A stretch of 64,000 nt of DNA from Arenibacter antarcticus (GTDB lineage Bacteria; Bacteroidota; Bacteroidia; Flavobacteriales; Flavobacteriaceae): assembly GCF_041320605.1 (NCBI RefSeq), contig NZ_CP166679.1, positions 2,466,001-2,530,000 of the forward strand, read 5' to 3'. The notes beneath the pieces are model-generated. The model searched no databases. It was given only the letters and a program-made list of their open reading frames with translations, and was not told the origin of the DNA. Made by a program: the position numbers and the translations under genes. Shown one piece after another: positions 30,547 to 41,548 of the stretch. Positions within the stretch are counted from its first letter, which is position 1. Every line of letters starts with the position of its first letter.

Positions 30547-31152
30547 ATGGCAAGATATACAGGACCAAAAACAAAAATCGCCCGTAAATTCGGGGAAGCG
30601 ATTTTCGGAGATGATAAGTCTTTTGAGAAAAGAAATTATCCTCCAGGACAACACGGTAACAATAGACGTCGTGGTAAAAAGTCTGAATACGCTATCCAGT
30701 TAATGGAAAAGCAAAAAGCAAAATACACCTACGGTATTTTGGAGAAACAATTTAGGAACATTTTTGGCAAAGCCAATAGTAGTGGTGGAGTAACCGGTGA
30801 GGTTTTACTTCAACTATGTGAGGCTCGTTTGGATAATGTTGTGTACAGAATGGGTATTTCCCCTTCTAGAAGTGGAGCCAGACAATTGGTTTCCCACAGA
30901 CACATTACCGTTAACGGTCATTTGGTAAATATTCCTTCCTATACCCTAAAACCTGGCGATGTTGTTGGTGTTAGGGAAAAATCTAAATCCCTAAAAACCA
31001 TTGTTGATGCTTTGTCCGCTAGTAGTAGCGTTTACGAGTGGATTACATGGAATTCGGAGAAATTAGAGGGTAACTTCGTTGCTATTCCAGAGAGAATGCA
31101 AATTCCGGAGAACATAAAAGAACAATTAATAGTTGAGTTATACTCTAAATAA
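30547..31152 (+). CDS. rpsD: 30S ribosomal protein S4
   Basis: 201 residues from the ATG at 30547 ([21 protein letters not shown]). An in-frame ATG at 30520 would add nine residues (MITPPNLKK), which the family lacks. S4 domain at about 90-150 ([12 protein letters not shown]...[28 protein letters not shown]). S4 starts small-subunit assembly and in E. coli and Bacillus represses its own mRNA; the 104-nt spacer before the gene could hold such a control site, but no pseudoknot is evident by eye. Confidence 0.97.
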   Translation: MARYTGPKTKIARKFGEAIFGDDKSFEKRNYPPGQHGNNRRRGKKSEYAIQLMEKQKAKYTYGILEKQFRNIFGKANSSGGVTGEVLLQLCEARLDNVVYRMGISPSRSGARQLVSHRHITVNGHLVNIPSYTLKPGDVVGVREKSKSLKTIVDALSASSSVYEWITWNSEKLEGNFVAIPERMQIPENIKEQLIVELYSK

Positions 31153-31170
31153 AACAACACTGATCCAGTT

Positions 31171-32163
31171 ATGGCATTATTAAATTTTCAGAAGCCCGAT
31201 AAAGTTATAATGATTGATTCCTCCGATTTCGAAGGCAAATTCGAATTTCGTCCGTTGGAACCAGGTTATGGCCTTACAATTGGGAACGCATTAAGAAGAG
31301 TTTTGCTTTCATCCTTGGAAGGTTTTGCTATCACTTCTGTCAGAATTGATAAGGTAGAACATGAGTTTTCTGTAATTTCAGGTGTTGTGGAAGACGTTAC
31401 CGAAATCATTCTAAATCTTAAGCAAGTTCGTTTTAAGAGACAGATTGACGATGTGGACAGTGAGACTGTTTCCATTTCCGTTAGTGGAAAGGAGCAACTA
31501 ACAGCAGGTGATTTTCAAAAATTCATTTCAGGCTATCAAGTGCTAAACCCAGATTTGGTTATCTGTAACATGGATCCCAAAGTAAGCATTAACATGCATA
31601 TCGTTATCGAGAAAGGTAGAGGTTATGTGCCAGCTGAGGAAAACAAAAAGTCAAACGCCGTGTTGGGAACTATTGAGGTAGATTCTATCTTTACGCCTAT
31701 TAAGAACGTTAAGTATAGTATTGAAAACTTTAGGGTAGAGCAAAAAACCGATTATGAGAAATTGGTTTTCGAGATTGTAACCGATGGTTCAATCCACCCT
31801 AAAGATGCTTTAACAGAAGGCGCAAAAGTGCTTATACACCACTTTATGTTGTTTTCAGATGAGCGAATTACTTTGGAAGCAGACGAGATTGCACAAACAG
31901 AGACCTACGATGAGGAATCTTTGCATATGCGTCAGCTTTTAAAGACCAAATTGGTAGACATGGATCTTTCGGTAAGGGCACTAAACTGCTTAAAGGCGGC
32001 AGAGGTGGATACCTTGGGAGACTTGGTTTCCTTTAATAAGAACGATTTAATGAAGTTTAGAAACTTTGGAAAAAAATCCTTGACCGAATTGGAAGAATTG
32101 GTCATCAACAAAGGGTTGAGTTTCGGAATGGATTTGTCAAAATATAAATTGGATAAAGATTAA
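31171..32163 (+). CDS. rpoA: DNA-directed RNA polymerase alpha subunit
   Basis: 330 residues. N-terminal assembly domain with [36 protein letters not shown], then the C-terminal domain with two HhH motifs ([38 protein letters not shown]) that contacts DNA upstream elements and activators. Standard position between rpsD and rplQ. Confidence 0.98.
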   Translation: MALLNFQKPDKVIMIDSSDFEGKFEFRPLEPGYGLTIGNALRRVLLSSLEGFAITSVRIDKVEHEFSVISGVVEDVTEIILNLKQVRFKRQIDDVDSETVSISVSGKEQLTAGDFQKFISGYQVLNPDLVICNMDPKVSINMHIVIEKGRGYVPAEENKKSNAVLGTIEVDSIFTPIKNVKYSIENFRVEQKTDYEKLVFEIVTDGSIHPKDALTEGAKVLIHHFMLFSDERITLEADEIAQTETYDEESLHMRQLLKTKLVDMDLSVRALNCLKAAEVDTLGDLVSFNKNDLMKFRNFGKKSLTELEELVINKGLSFGMDLSKYKLDKD

Positions 32164-32220
32164 TAGCGCTTTTTAGGAGTTGGTACAACCATATCTAGGA
32201 AAAGTATATAGAAAAGTACA

Positions 32221-32754
32221 ATGAGACACGGCAAAAAAGTTAATCATTTAGGAAGAAAGGCAGCCCATAGAAAAGCTATGTTGGCAAATATGGCCTGTTC
32301 TTTAATAGAGCACAAGAGAATCAATACCACAGTTGCCAAGGCGAAAGCCTTAAAACAGTTTGTTGAGCCCCTGATTACTAAATCTAAGGCAGAGAACAAC
32401 CAGACAGTTGAAAAAGGCACTCATAACCGTCGTATCGTTTTTAAGAATCTTCGCGATAAATATGCGGTTACCGAGCTTTTTAGCACTGTAGCTGATAAAA
32501 TAGGCGAAAGACCGGGTGGTTATACAAGGATCATTAAGTTGGGGAACCGACTTGGGGATAATGCGGATATGGCAATGATAGAATTGGTAGATTTTAATGA
32601 AATCTACAATGCTGGCAAGCCGAAGAAGCAAAAAACTACAAGAAGGGGTAAAACCAAGAAAACGGATACCGATGCTGCTCCAGCTGCCGAAACGGAAACA
32701 AAAACAGAACCAGAAACAAAAGCTGATACAAAAGCCGATGATTCTAAAGAGTAA
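32221..32754 (+). CDS. rplQ: 50S ribosomal protein L17 with low-complexity C-terminal extension
   Basis: 177 residues. The normal L17 core ([34 protein letters not shown]...[27 protein letters not shown]) ends near residue 125. It is followed by about 50 residues of Lys/Thr/Glu/Asp/Ala-rich sequence ([24 protein letters not shown]...), a type of tail common in this phylum. Last gene of the block; a terminator follows. Confidence 0.97.
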   Translation: MRHGKKVNHLGRKAAHRKAMLANMACSLIEHKRINTTVAKAKALKQFVEPLITKSKAENNQTVEKGTHNRRIVFKNLRDKYAVTELFSTVADKIGERPGGYTRIIKLGNRLGDNADMAMIELVDFNEIYNAGKPKKQKTTRRGKTKKTDTDAAPAAETETKTEPETKADTKADDSKE

Positions 32755-32778
32755 TACTGTTTTTACATAATACCATAT

Positions 32779-32813
32779 AAAAAAGGATAAGCCTAAAAGC
32801 TTATCCTTTTTTT
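32779..32813 (+). terminator. Intrinsic terminator of the ribosomal block
   Basis: AAAAAAGGATAAGC, a 6-nt loop, GCTTATCCTTTTTTT: a perfect stem ending in seven T, 25 nt after the rplQ stop. Confidence 0.9.
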
Positions 32814-32905
32814 ATATTAAATAAGCTAGATTCCTCGTAAATTTGTTTGAAATTAATGTAACCACTATAACGCAAGGAAATTAACTGTACAACAAACTCA
32901 TTTTG

Positions 32906-33601
32906 ATGAAATACCTTTTAATTTTGTGTGTCTTTTTTAATGCCATTAGTGCCTTTGCACAAAAGGGTCTGGATAATGTTTCTTACTTTGATGAAGTGAA
33001 ATCTTCTGTTTTAATAGAATCCTTAAAAGAAAGTAAAAGCAATAACCAATTACGAGGATCTTATTATTTGTTCAAGGATTGGGAAACTGATTCCAAAATC
33101 TATTATAAAAATAAGATTTATGCGATAAATAGGTTGAACTATAATTTAAAAGATGATCACTTTGAAGCTAAATTTGAAAAGGATTCTATTTTCGTGATTA
33201 ATCCTTCCAGTGTTGATAAAGTAGTTGTTAACGGAAAGACATTTCAACGTTTTGGTTATATGGGGGATAAGGGTGCAAGAGTCTCTTATTTTGAAAATAT
33301 TGTCAGTTTTAAAGGAGCTACCTTACTGAAATATTATGCCATAAAAATAAAGAAAGGGGCAATTAATCCTTTAACCAAAGAAAAGAGCCAGCCAGATGAA
33401 CTTGTGCAAGATCCAATGTATTATATTAAAAGAGGTACTAGCAAGGAGTTGGAAACTATTAAATTAAGAAAATCTCATATTTTTGCCTTAATAGAAGAAG
33501 ATAAAAAGGAGATGGTCACAAAATTTGCAAAACAGAATAAATTAAAGTTCAATAAGATAGATGATGTAGCCCATATTTTAAAATATTATAATTCTATTTA
33601 A
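32906..33601 (+). CDS. Secreted protein of unknown function
   Basis: 231 residues from the ATG at 32906, with a clear signal peptide (MKYLLILCVFFNAISAFAQ). The mature part is basic and mostly beta, with the segment GKTFQRFGYMGDKGARVSYFENIV and a helical end (KLRKSHIFALIEEDKKEMVTKFAKQNKLKFNKIDDVAHILKYYNSI). I recognise no enzyme motif. The ending resembles small conserved secreted proteins in Flavobacteriia. A TAAATTTG (-7-like) lies at 32838-32845. Confidence 0.75.
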   Translation: MKYLLILCVFFNAISAFAQKGLDNVSYFDEVKSSVLIESLKESKSNNQLRGSYYLFKDWETDSKIYYKNKIYAINRLNYNLKDDHFEAKFEKDSIFVINPSSVDKVVVNGKTFQRFGYMGDKGARVSYFENIVSFKGATLLKYYAIKIKKGAINPLTKEKSQPDELVQDPMYYIKRGTSKELETIKLRKSHIFALIEEDKKEMVTKFAKQNKLKFNKIDDVAHILKYYNSI

Positions 33602-33672
33602 TTTAAAAGGTTCTTTTAAGGAGGAAACCGAGTTTATATCATTTTGTCAATTAAATAAAGGGAACACTAGAA

Positions 33673-34785
33673 ATGAAGTATCAAACAAGAAAAAAAGCAA
33701 TATTGTTATTGGCCGATGGAACTATTTTTCACGGTAAATCCGTAGGGGATAAGGAAGGGACCGTCTTTGGAGAGGCTTGTTTTAATACGGGAATGACCGG
33801 CTATCAAGAGATATTTACCGATCCTTCCTATTTTGGTCAGATCATGGTGACCACTAATGCTCACATCGGTAATTATGGAACACATAAGGAAGAGGTAGAA
33901 TCCGATTCAGTCAAGATATCTGGATTGGTATGTAAAAATTTTAGTTATACCTATTCTAGGCCATCATCCGATGCCAGTTTGTTAGAATTTATGGAGAAGA
34001 GCAATCTATTTGCTATTTCAGACGTAGATACAAGGGCATTAGTTGGTTACATTAGGGATCACGGGGCAATGAATGCCGTTATTTCTACCGATGTAGATAA
34101 TGTAGAAGGATTAAAAAGGAAATTAGCGGAAGTGCCTAGCATGGAAGGTTTAGAACTTGCGTCACAAGTTTCTACAAAGGAAGCTTATTACTATGGTGCT
34201 GAGGATGCAAAATATAAGATTTCTGCTCTCGATATTGGAATTAAAAATAATATACTTAGGAATTTGGCTGCACGGGATGCTTACATTAAGGTCTTTCCGT
34301 ACAATGCGTCCTTTGAGGAAATGAGTGAATGGAATCCTGATGGCTATTTTGTTTCCAATGGTCCAGGGGATCCAGATCCGTTGTACGATGCTATTGCGGC
34401 AACCAAGAAAGTGATTGCTTCAGGCAAACCCTTGTTTGGGATTTGCTTAGGACATCAAGTAATAGCTTTGGCCAATGGGGTCTCTACCTACAAAATGCAC
34501 AATGGGCATAGGGGTATTAATCACCCTGTGATGAACCTAGTTACGGGGAAAGGCGAGATTACATCCCAAAATCATGGTTTTGCTGTAAATAAGGAAGAAG
34601 CAGAGGCTAATCCTGATTTAGAAATCACCCATTTGCATCTAAATGACAATACCTTGGCAGGAATGAAAATGAAGGGAAAAAATGTTATTTCTGTACAATA
34701 CCATCCCGAGGCTAGTCCCGGGCCTAATGATGCAAATTACCTGTTCGATCAGTTTTTTGAAATGATCGAATCCGCATCACACTAA
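33673..34785 (+). CDS. carA: Carbamoyl-phosphate synthase, small (glutaminase) subunit
   Basis: 370 residues. N-terminal CPSase small-chain domain (LLLADGTIFHGKSVG, GEACFNTGMTGYQEIFTDPSYFGQ), then the class I amidotransferase with the nucleophile Cys in FGICLGHQ and His/Glu in QYHPEASPGP. CarA frees ammonia from glutamine for CarB to make carbamoyl phosphate for pyrimidine and arginine synthesis. No carB gene is in the window, so the large subunit is elsewhere. Confidence 0.97.
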   Translation: MKYQTRKKAILLLADGTIFHGKSVGDKEGTVFGEACFNTGMTGYQEIFTDPSYFGQIMVTTNAHIGNYGTHKEEVESDSVKISGLVCKNFSYTYSRPSSDASLLEFMEKSNLFAISDVDTRALVGYIRDHGAMNAVISTDVDNVEGLKRKLAEVPSMEGLELASQVSTKEAYYYGAEDAKYKISALDIGIKNNILRNLAARDAYIKVFPYNASFEEMSEWNPDGYFVSNGPGDPDPLYDAIAATKKVIASGKPLFGICLGHQVIALANGVSTYKMHNGHRGINHPVMNLVTGKGEITSQNHGFAVNKEEAEANPDLEITHLHLNDNTLAGMKMKGKNVISVQYHPEASPGPNDANYLFDQFFEMIESASH

Positions 34786-34861
34786 AACGTTATAGTTTAT
34801 TTAATAGTTATTAAAACGCTATTAACCCCAATAATAGTAGGAGGAAACGGGGTTCCTTTGC

Positions 34862-34869
34862 TATATTTG
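34862..34869 (+). promoter_or_regulatory. Possible -7 element of the eno promoter
   Basis: TATATTTG matches TAnnTTTG; 34 nt before the eno start. The -33 position lacks TTTG, so this is a partial match. Confidence 0.4.
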
Positions 34870-34897
34870 TATAATAATTTAACTAAAATTAAAATAA

Positions 34898-36196
<1,299 letters not shown>

Positions 36197-36220
36197 TTAT
36201 TTCAGATTATCGAATATTTT

Positions 36221-36258
36221 AAAAAAAATGCCTTTCAAGTTTTGAAAGGCATTTTTTT
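36221..36258 (+). terminator. Intrinsic terminator after eno
   Basis: AAAAATGCCTTTCAA, a 3-nt loop, TTGAAAGGCATTTTTTT: near-perfect stem with a T tract. Confidence 0.9.
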
Positions 36259-36342
36259 CATTAAAAATGCCTGTGAATTGGTCGCTTATCAGAAATAAAT
36301 AATTATATTATGAAATATTAACTAACCATTTAATTAGACCCT

Positions 36343-37884
36343 ATGATTAACTTTTTATTTGTAGCTGCTGAGAACGATGGTATCGCTCAATGTAAGGCTG
36401 GAGGTATGGGGGATGTGGTAAGGGATGTGCCAAGGCAAATTTCTGAACGGGGAGATTCCGCACATATTGTAGTGCCGTCTTATTCTAGATTACATCAGAA
36501 CGGAACCCTAATTGGCACAATGTCGATTAGTTTAAGGGGAACCGAATACATCGCTGAACTTTATGAAGTAGCTCCCAAAAAAGAATTTGCCAACCTGCAT
36601 CATTATGTTATTCATCACCCCGAGATACAAGCTGGAGAAATTGGTCATATTTATCACGATGATCCCGAGGAGCCATTTTTTTCGGACAATGTAAAATACA
36701 CTATTTTTTGTACCGCAGTAGCGGAAGCCATAAAATTGGGGTATTTTGGAGTCCTTGATGTAATACATATGCACGACTGGCATTCCAGTCTTCTGTTATT
36801 CCTGAAAACCTATCATCCCGATTATACGGAATTGAAAAAAATGCGCTTTGTGTACACTATACACAATTTGGCCATACAGGGTATACGTCCGTTTTATGGA
36901 AATTATTCGTCCTTATCCAATTGGTTCCCGAACATTCCTATAGATGAACAGAGGTTAAGGGACCACAGATATCATGACTGTGTTAATCTTATGGCAGTAG
37001 GGATTCGCCTTGCAGATGCTGTACATACTGTGTCGCCGTCCTATAAGGAAGATGTACTAAAGCCTAGCACTCCACCAGAATTTATTGGAGGGGAGGGCTT
37101 GGAGTCCGACTTACAGCAGGCCAATAACGAGGGAAGGTTATTTGGGATTTTAAATGGTGCCAATTATAAAAATATTAGAATAGCTGAGAAAGGCTTAATC
37201 TATCGCAATATTGTAAAGGCACTTTTTGGATGGTTACAGGACGAAAATAAAAAATACAAGGCCGATTTCTTAGCGCATACCGGGGAGAAGGTAATGCAAT
37301 ATGTTTCCAACAAACCCAAATTTATTGTGTCTAGCGTAGCCAGATTGACAGAGCAAAAATTTTATTTCTTTATGCGATCTCCAGAGGCTTTTGTAGCTAT
37401 CTTAGACAAGCTGAAAAAAGTAGATGGTATTTTTATGCTTTTAGGGACAGGAGCTCCCGATTATGAGGAGTTGTTCCGTAAATTGAGCTACGAACATGAG
37501 AATTTTATCTTTACCAATGGGCAATCGGAAGATCTTATAGACTCTATTTACTTAGAAACCGATCTCTATTTTATGCCCAGCTTGTTTGAGCCTTGTGGAA
37601 TTAGCCAAATGCTGTCCATGAGAAATGGAAATCCTTGCCTAGTACATAACACTGGAGGACTAAAAGATACCGTCTCCCATATGAAAACGGGCTTTAGTTT
37701 TGATGGGAAGACCTATGATGAAAAAATTGAAAATATGCTAGAGGTTATGGATCAGGCACTGGATGTGTATGGGAACGATAAACCAAAGTGGAAACAGATC
37801 TGCGCCAACGCTAAGAAAATGCGGTTTACCTGGGAAAAATCGGTGGATGATTACTATAAATATTTGTACTCCATTAATCCATAA
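36343..37884 (+). CDS. glgA: Glycogen/starch synthase (GT5 family)
   Basis: 513 residues. N-terminal GT5 domain with the nucleotide-sugar loop AGGMGDVVRDVPR (usually KxGGLxDV) and HMHDWHSSLL; GT-B C-terminal half with VARLTEQKFYFF, the LLGTGAPDYEE segment, and the donor-site FEPCGISQM...LVHNTGGLKDTV. It makes alpha-1,4-glucan from an activated glucose donor. The Met in place of Leu and the long middle part place it at some distance from E. coli GlgA. No other glycogen gene is adjacent. Confidence 0.85.
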   Translation: MINFLFVAAENDGIAQCKAGGMGDVVRDVPRQISERGDSAHIVVPSYSRLHQNGTLIGTMSISLRGTEYIAELYEVAPKKEFANLHHYVIHHPEIQAGEIGHIYHDDPEEPFFSDNVKYTIFCTAVAEAIKLGYFGVLDVIHMHDWHSSLLLFLKTYHPDYTELKKMRFVYTIHNLAIQGIRPFYGNYSSLSNWFPNIPIDEQRLRDHRYHDCVNLMAVGIRLADAVHTVSPSYKEDVLKPSTPPEFIGGEGLESDLQQANNEGRLFGILNGANYKNIRIAEKGLIYRNIVKALFGWLQDENKKYKADFLAHTGEKVMQYVSNKPKFIVSSVARLTEQKFYFFMRSPEAFVAILDKLKKVDGIFMLLGTGAPDYEELFRKLSYEHENFIFTNGQSEDLIDSIYLETDLYFMPSLFEPCGISQMLSMRNGNPCLVHNTGGLKDTVSHMKTGFSFDGKTYDEKIENMLEVMDQALDVYGNDKPKWKQICANAKKMRFTWEKSVDDYYKYLYSINP

Positions 37885-38006
37885 CCCAAAATAGAGCCAT
37901 ATTATAAAAAGATTTTAAAATTATTTGTGAAATAAGAAATCTTCAATTGTTAAGCTAAAGTGTTTTTAGTAATTTTACGACTAATCAAAAAAACAGGAAG
38001 TTAAGA

Positions 38007-39290
38007 ATGTCAAATAACGCAAGATTGGAATACGACGGGAAAAGTTACGAATTTCCCGTTATAAGAGGCACTGAAAATGAATTGGCCATAGATATTAAAA
38101 CTATCCGCTCTGCTACGGGAATGATTACCATAGATCCTGGATATAAAAATACAGGCTCTTGTAAGAGTGCCATAACTTTTTTGGACGGAGAGAAGGGCAT
38201 TTTAAGGTATAGGGGGTATTCCATCGAAGAATTGGCGGAAAAGGCAGATTTCTTAGAAGTGGCTTATTTGCTAATTTTTGGTGAATTACCCAATCAAGAA
38301 GCACTTGATAAATTTCATAACGATATTAAGGGAGAATCCCATGTTGATGAGGAAATGAAAAAGATTTTGGATGGTTTTCCAAAATCGGCACATCCAATGG
38401 GAGTGCTTTCCTGTTTAACTTGCGCTTTGATTGCCTTTAATCCTACCTCTGTTAATGTCTCCTCCGAAAAGGAAATGTACTGGGCCATTGTTAGAATAAT
38501 GGCTAAATTTCCCGTTTTGGTAGCTTGGACATTAAGAAAGAAAAAAGGATTGCCGTTAGATTACGGTGATGATACGTTGGGCTATGTAGAGAACATCCAT
38601 AAAATGATGTTTAAAAAACCCAATCATAAATATGAAAAGAACAAGGTGGTCATAGATGCATTGGATAAATTATTGATTTTGCATGCAGACCACGAACAAA
38701 ATTGTTCCACTTCTACCGTTCGTATGGTAGGATCTTCACATGCCGGACTATTTGCTTCATTGTCCGCAGGGATATCTGCCTTATGGGGACCATTGCACGG
38801 TGGAGCCAATCAGGCCGTATTAGAAATGCTTGAAGCCATTGAGGCCGACGGTGGGGATACTAAAAAATATATGGCCAAGGCCAAGGATAAAAATGACCCG
38901 TTCCGTTTAATGGGATTTGGGCATAGGGTGTATAAGAATTTTGACCCAAGGGCTAAAATAATCAAGAAAGCAGCAGACGAAGTATTGGCCGACCTAGGTG
39001 TGGAAGATTCTATTTTGGATATTGCCAAAGGTTTGGAAAAAGAGGCCTTGGATGATAAGTATTTTGTGGATAGAAAATTATATCCAAATGTGGATTTTTA
39101 TTCCGGAATAATATATAGGTCTTTAGGAATTCCAACAGAAATGTTTACTGTAATGTTTGCCCTTGGTAGATTGCCAGGGTGGATAGCCCAATGGAGAGAA
39201 ATGAGACTGAATAAGGAGCCTATAGGGCGACCTAGACAAGTGTATATAGGGCCTACAGTCAGAAGCTTTGTTCCCTTAGATGAAAGATAA
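38007..39290 (+). CDS. gltA: Citrate synthase (type II, hexameric)
   Basis: 427 residues, the E. coli-like length. Conserved GILRYRGYSIEELAEKADFLEVAYLLIFGELP, active-site HADHEQNCSTSTVRMVGSS, the His of GPLHGGANQAVLEML and the Asp region GFGHRVYKNFDPRAKIIK. First step of the TCA cycle. Followed by a long palindrome that probably ends the transcript. Confidence 0.98.
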   Translation: MSNNARLEYDGKSYEFPVIRGTENELAIDIKTIRSATGMITIDPGYKNTGSCKSAITFLDGEKGILRYRGYSIEELAEKADFLEVAYLLIFGELPNQEALDKFHNDIKGESHVDEEMKKILDGFPKSAHPMGVLSCLTCALIAFNPTSVNVSSEKEMYWAIVRIMAKFPVLVAWTLRKKKGLPLDYGDDTLGYVENIHKMMFKKPNHKYEKNKVVIDALDKLLILHADHEQNCSTSTVRMVGSSHAGLFASLSAGISALWGPLHGGANQAVLEMLEAIEADGGDTKKYMAKAKDKNDPFRLMGFGHRVYKNFDPRAKIIKKAADEVLADLGVEDSILDIAKGLEKEALDDKYFVDRKLYPNVDFYSGIIYRSLGIPTEMFTVMFALGRLPGWIAQWREMRLNKEPIGRPRQVYIGPTVRSFVPLDER

Positions 39291-39304
39291 AAATTTATCA
39301 TCTT

Positions 39305-39349
39305 ATTTAAACTGCCCTAAGTATAATTTATACTTAGGGCAGTTTAAAT
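39305..39349. terminator. 45-nt perfect palindrome between gltA and the amidinotransferase gene
   Basis: A 22-bp exact inverted repeat (39305-39326 and 39328-39349) around one central T. The stem contains AAACTGCCCTAAGTATAA. It lies 14 nt after the gltA stop and ends 19 nt before the -7-like box of the next gene. There is no long T tract, so it could be a bidirectional terminator or an operator. Confidence 0.6.
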
Positions 39350-39367
39350 TATAAGTATAAGTATTTC

Positions 39368-39375
39368 TATATTTG
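39368..39375 (+). promoter_or_regulatory. Possible -7 element before the dimethylargininase-like gene
   Basis: TATATTTG (TAnnTTTG), 14 nt before the ATG. A TTTA at 39343-39346, within the palindrome, is 21 nt upstream and could serve as a weak -33. Confidence 0.4.
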
Positions 39376-39389
39376 CTTAAAAATTAGCG

Positions 39390-40304
39390 ATGCTAAAGTT
39401 GAACGTTACTGATGAGACTTCCAGATTAAGGTCGGTGGTTTTGGGAACTGCAGAAAGTAGTGGTCCTACCCCCCAAGCTGAGGAGGCATATGATCCAAAG
39501 TCATTGGAACACATTTTGGCTGGCACGTACCCCGTTGAAACCGATATGATTCGGGAAATGGATGCGTTTGTAGCGGTCCTAAGGAAATACAATGTCCAAG
39601 TTTTTAGACCTAAGGTAATAACGGATTGCAACCAAATATTCTCTCGGGATATTGCATTCGTTATTGAAGATAAGTTGATAAAAGCAAATATCCTCCCAGA
39701 TAGGGAAGAAGAGTTTCAGGCCATTAAATATGTGCTGGAAAAGATAAAGGAAGATCAGATTATTTACCCCCCTAAAGAAGTGCATATAGAAGGTGGGGAT
39801 GTAATGCCTTGGAAAGAATATATATTTATAGGGGTCTATACCGGACCAGAATATGCTAGCTACATTACCGCTAGGACTAATAACGCGGCGGTTGATTTTA
39901 TTAAGGAAAAATTTCCAAATAAAATTGTGAAATCGTTCCAACTCCGGAAATCCAATACCAATGCAAGGGAGAATGCCCTGCACTTAGACTGCTGTTTTCA
40001 ACCTATAGGAAAGGATATGGCCATTTTACATGAAAATGGATTCCTAATAGAAGAGGAATACCAGTGGTTGTTGGATTACTTTGGGAAAGATAAGGTTTTC
40101 GAAATCACCAAAGACGAGATGTATAGTATGATGAGCAATGTTTTTTCCATTTCACCCACAGTGGTGGTATCGGAACGCAACTTTACCAGATTGAACAATT
40201 GGTTGCGAGATCGTGGTTTTACTGTAGAGGAAATACCCTATGCTGAAATAGCGAAACAAGAGGGATTGTTAAGATGTAGTACCTTGCCCCTAGTTAGAGA
40301 GTAA
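39390..40304 (+). CDS. Dimethylarginine dimethylaminohydrolase-like / amidinotransferase-family protein
   Basis: 304 residues of the pentein (guanidino-group-modifying) fold. The expected residues are present: Glu and Asp in EGGDVMPW, His in ALHLDCCFQP, and the nucleophile Cys near the C terminus in LLRCSTLPL. Such enzymes hydrolyse methylarginine or arginine to citrulline, or transfer amidino groups. It precedes CtlX, which supports a role in arginine/citrulline use, but the exact substrate is not clear. The first in-frame ATG, 14 nt after the -7-like box, is used as start. Confidence 0.85.
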   Translation: MLKLNVTDETSRLRSVVLGTAESSGPTPQAEEAYDPKSLEHILAGTYPVETDMIREMDAFVAVLRKYNVQVFRPKVITDCNQIFSRDIAFVIEDKLIKANILPDREEEFQAIKYVLEKIKEDQIIYPPKEVHIEGGDVMPWKEYIFIGVYTGPEYASYITARTNNAAVDFIKEKFPNKIVKSFQLRKSNTNARENALHLDCCFQPIGKDMAILHENGFLIEEEYQWLLDYFGKDKVFEITKDEMYSMMSNVFSISPTVVVSERNFTRLNNWLRDRGFTVEEIPYAEIAKQEGLLRCSTLPLVRE

Positions 40305-40418
40305 GATATTTTCTTTCCCCCAGTATAGAAAAATACCGATAATTGAATATCGGATTTCACCAGTGGCACCTAGTAATGGAGGCCACTTTGCCCTCAAGTA
40401 ATATTTTATTAAACACTA

Positions 40419-40426
40419 GGGGGGGG
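40419..40426. repeat. G8 homopolymer upstream of ctlX
   Basis: Eight G in an AT-rich spacer, 127 nt before the ctlX start. No frame runs through it. G runs of this length can slip and alter promoter spacing. Confidence 0.4.
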
Positions 40427-40553
40427 AATAGATTTGCTCGTATGGGCTTATGTTAGTGTCGAAAATATTAGTAAGAATCAACGATTCAAGTAGCTTTCGA
40501 CCTCTTTTAAGTAACTGAGGAGTAGTAATTCAACTATATAAAAAATAAAAGCA

Positions 40554-41483
40554 ATGCAAATCACCAATACCGTTCTAATGATCCGACCCGTAAATTTTCG
40601 GATGAATGAGCAAACTGCAGTAAATAATTACTTTCAGGAAGATATCGATATAAAGAATCAGGAGATTAATAGTAGGGCACAGGCTGAATTTGATGCTTTT
40701 GTTCTGGTATTGAGGGAAAAAGGCGTTAATGTAATTGTTGTTGAGGACAATGATAAGGTAGATACTCCCGATGCTGTATTCCCCAACAATTGGATATCCT
40801 TTCACGATGATGGTACTGTGGGACTCTATCCGCTGTTTGCGGAAAACAGAAGAAAGGAACGCAGGGAGGATGTGTTGGATATTTTAGAGGAAAAAGGTTT
40901 TGTTATCCATAATGTTATGGATTATACCTCTGCTGAGGACGAAGGATATTTTCTGGAATCTACTGGCAGCGTTATATTGGACAGGGTAAACAAAAAGGCT
41001 TATTGTGCACTTTCTGTACGTGCCGATGAGGATCTTTTTATCGAATTTTGTGAGGATTTCGAATATACTCCGGTCATATTTACCGCTTTCCAATCGGTTG
41101 GTGGGGGAAGAAAGCCAATTTATCATACCAATGTGATGATGTGCTTAGCAGAATCCTTCGCAGTAATCTGCTTGGACAGTATTGACGATAAAAAAGAGAA
41201 GAAAAATGTGGTGTCCCATTTAAAGCAAGATGGGAAGGAAATAATAACTATTACAGAAGCCCAAATGCACCAATTTGCAGGGAATATGATTCAGGTATTG
41301 GGTATGGGCGATAGGCGGTTCCTCGTAATGAGCACGGCAGCATTCAATAGCCTGAGGCCTGAACAGATAACAGCCATAGAAAAACATTGTGGAATAGTAC
41401 ACAGCTCTTTGGAAACAATAGAAACTTGTGGAGGTGGAAGTGCGAGGTGTATGATGGCAGAGGTGTTTTTGCCTAAAAAATAG
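40554..41483 (+). CDS. ctlX: CtlX-type citrulline/guanidino hydrolase (amidinotransferase family)
   Basis: 309 residues. Start MQITNTVLMIRPVNFRMNEQTAVNNYFQ is typical of CtlX. Pentein residues: Asp in TPDAVFPNNWISFHDDGTVGLYPLF, Glu in LESTGSVILDR, His in YHTNVMMCLA and Cys in CGGGSARCM. Its family members are linked to citrulline utilisation. It follows a dimethylargininase-like gene with a 249-nt spacer, so it may have its own promoter. A CCGATA...TATCGG hairpin in that spacer may end the upstream transcript. Confidence 0.88.
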   Translation: MQITNTVLMIRPVNFRMNEQTAVNNYFQEDIDIKNQEINSRAQAEFDAFVLVLREKGVNVIVVEDNDKVDTPDAVFPNNWISFHDDGTVGLYPLFAENRRKERREDVLDILEEKGFVIHNVMDYTSAEDEGYFLESTGSVILDRVNKKAYCALSVRADEDLFIEFCEDFEYTPVIFTAFQSVGGGRKPIYHTNVMMCLAESFAVICLDSIDDKKEKKNVVSHLKQDGKEIITITEAQMHQFAGNMIQVLGMGDRRFLVMSTAAFNSLRPEQITAIEKHCGIVHSSLETIETCGGGSARCMMAEVFLPKK

Positions 41484-41548
41484 TATAATCGATACAAAAT
41501 TTTACTACCTCCTCATTTGAGGCTATTCCTAGAACTTAAAGAACGAAG

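Noticed and set aside
33673-34785. Lack of carB next to carA as an anomaly
   Set aside because: Separation of carA and carB is common in Flavobacteriia, so it is not notable.
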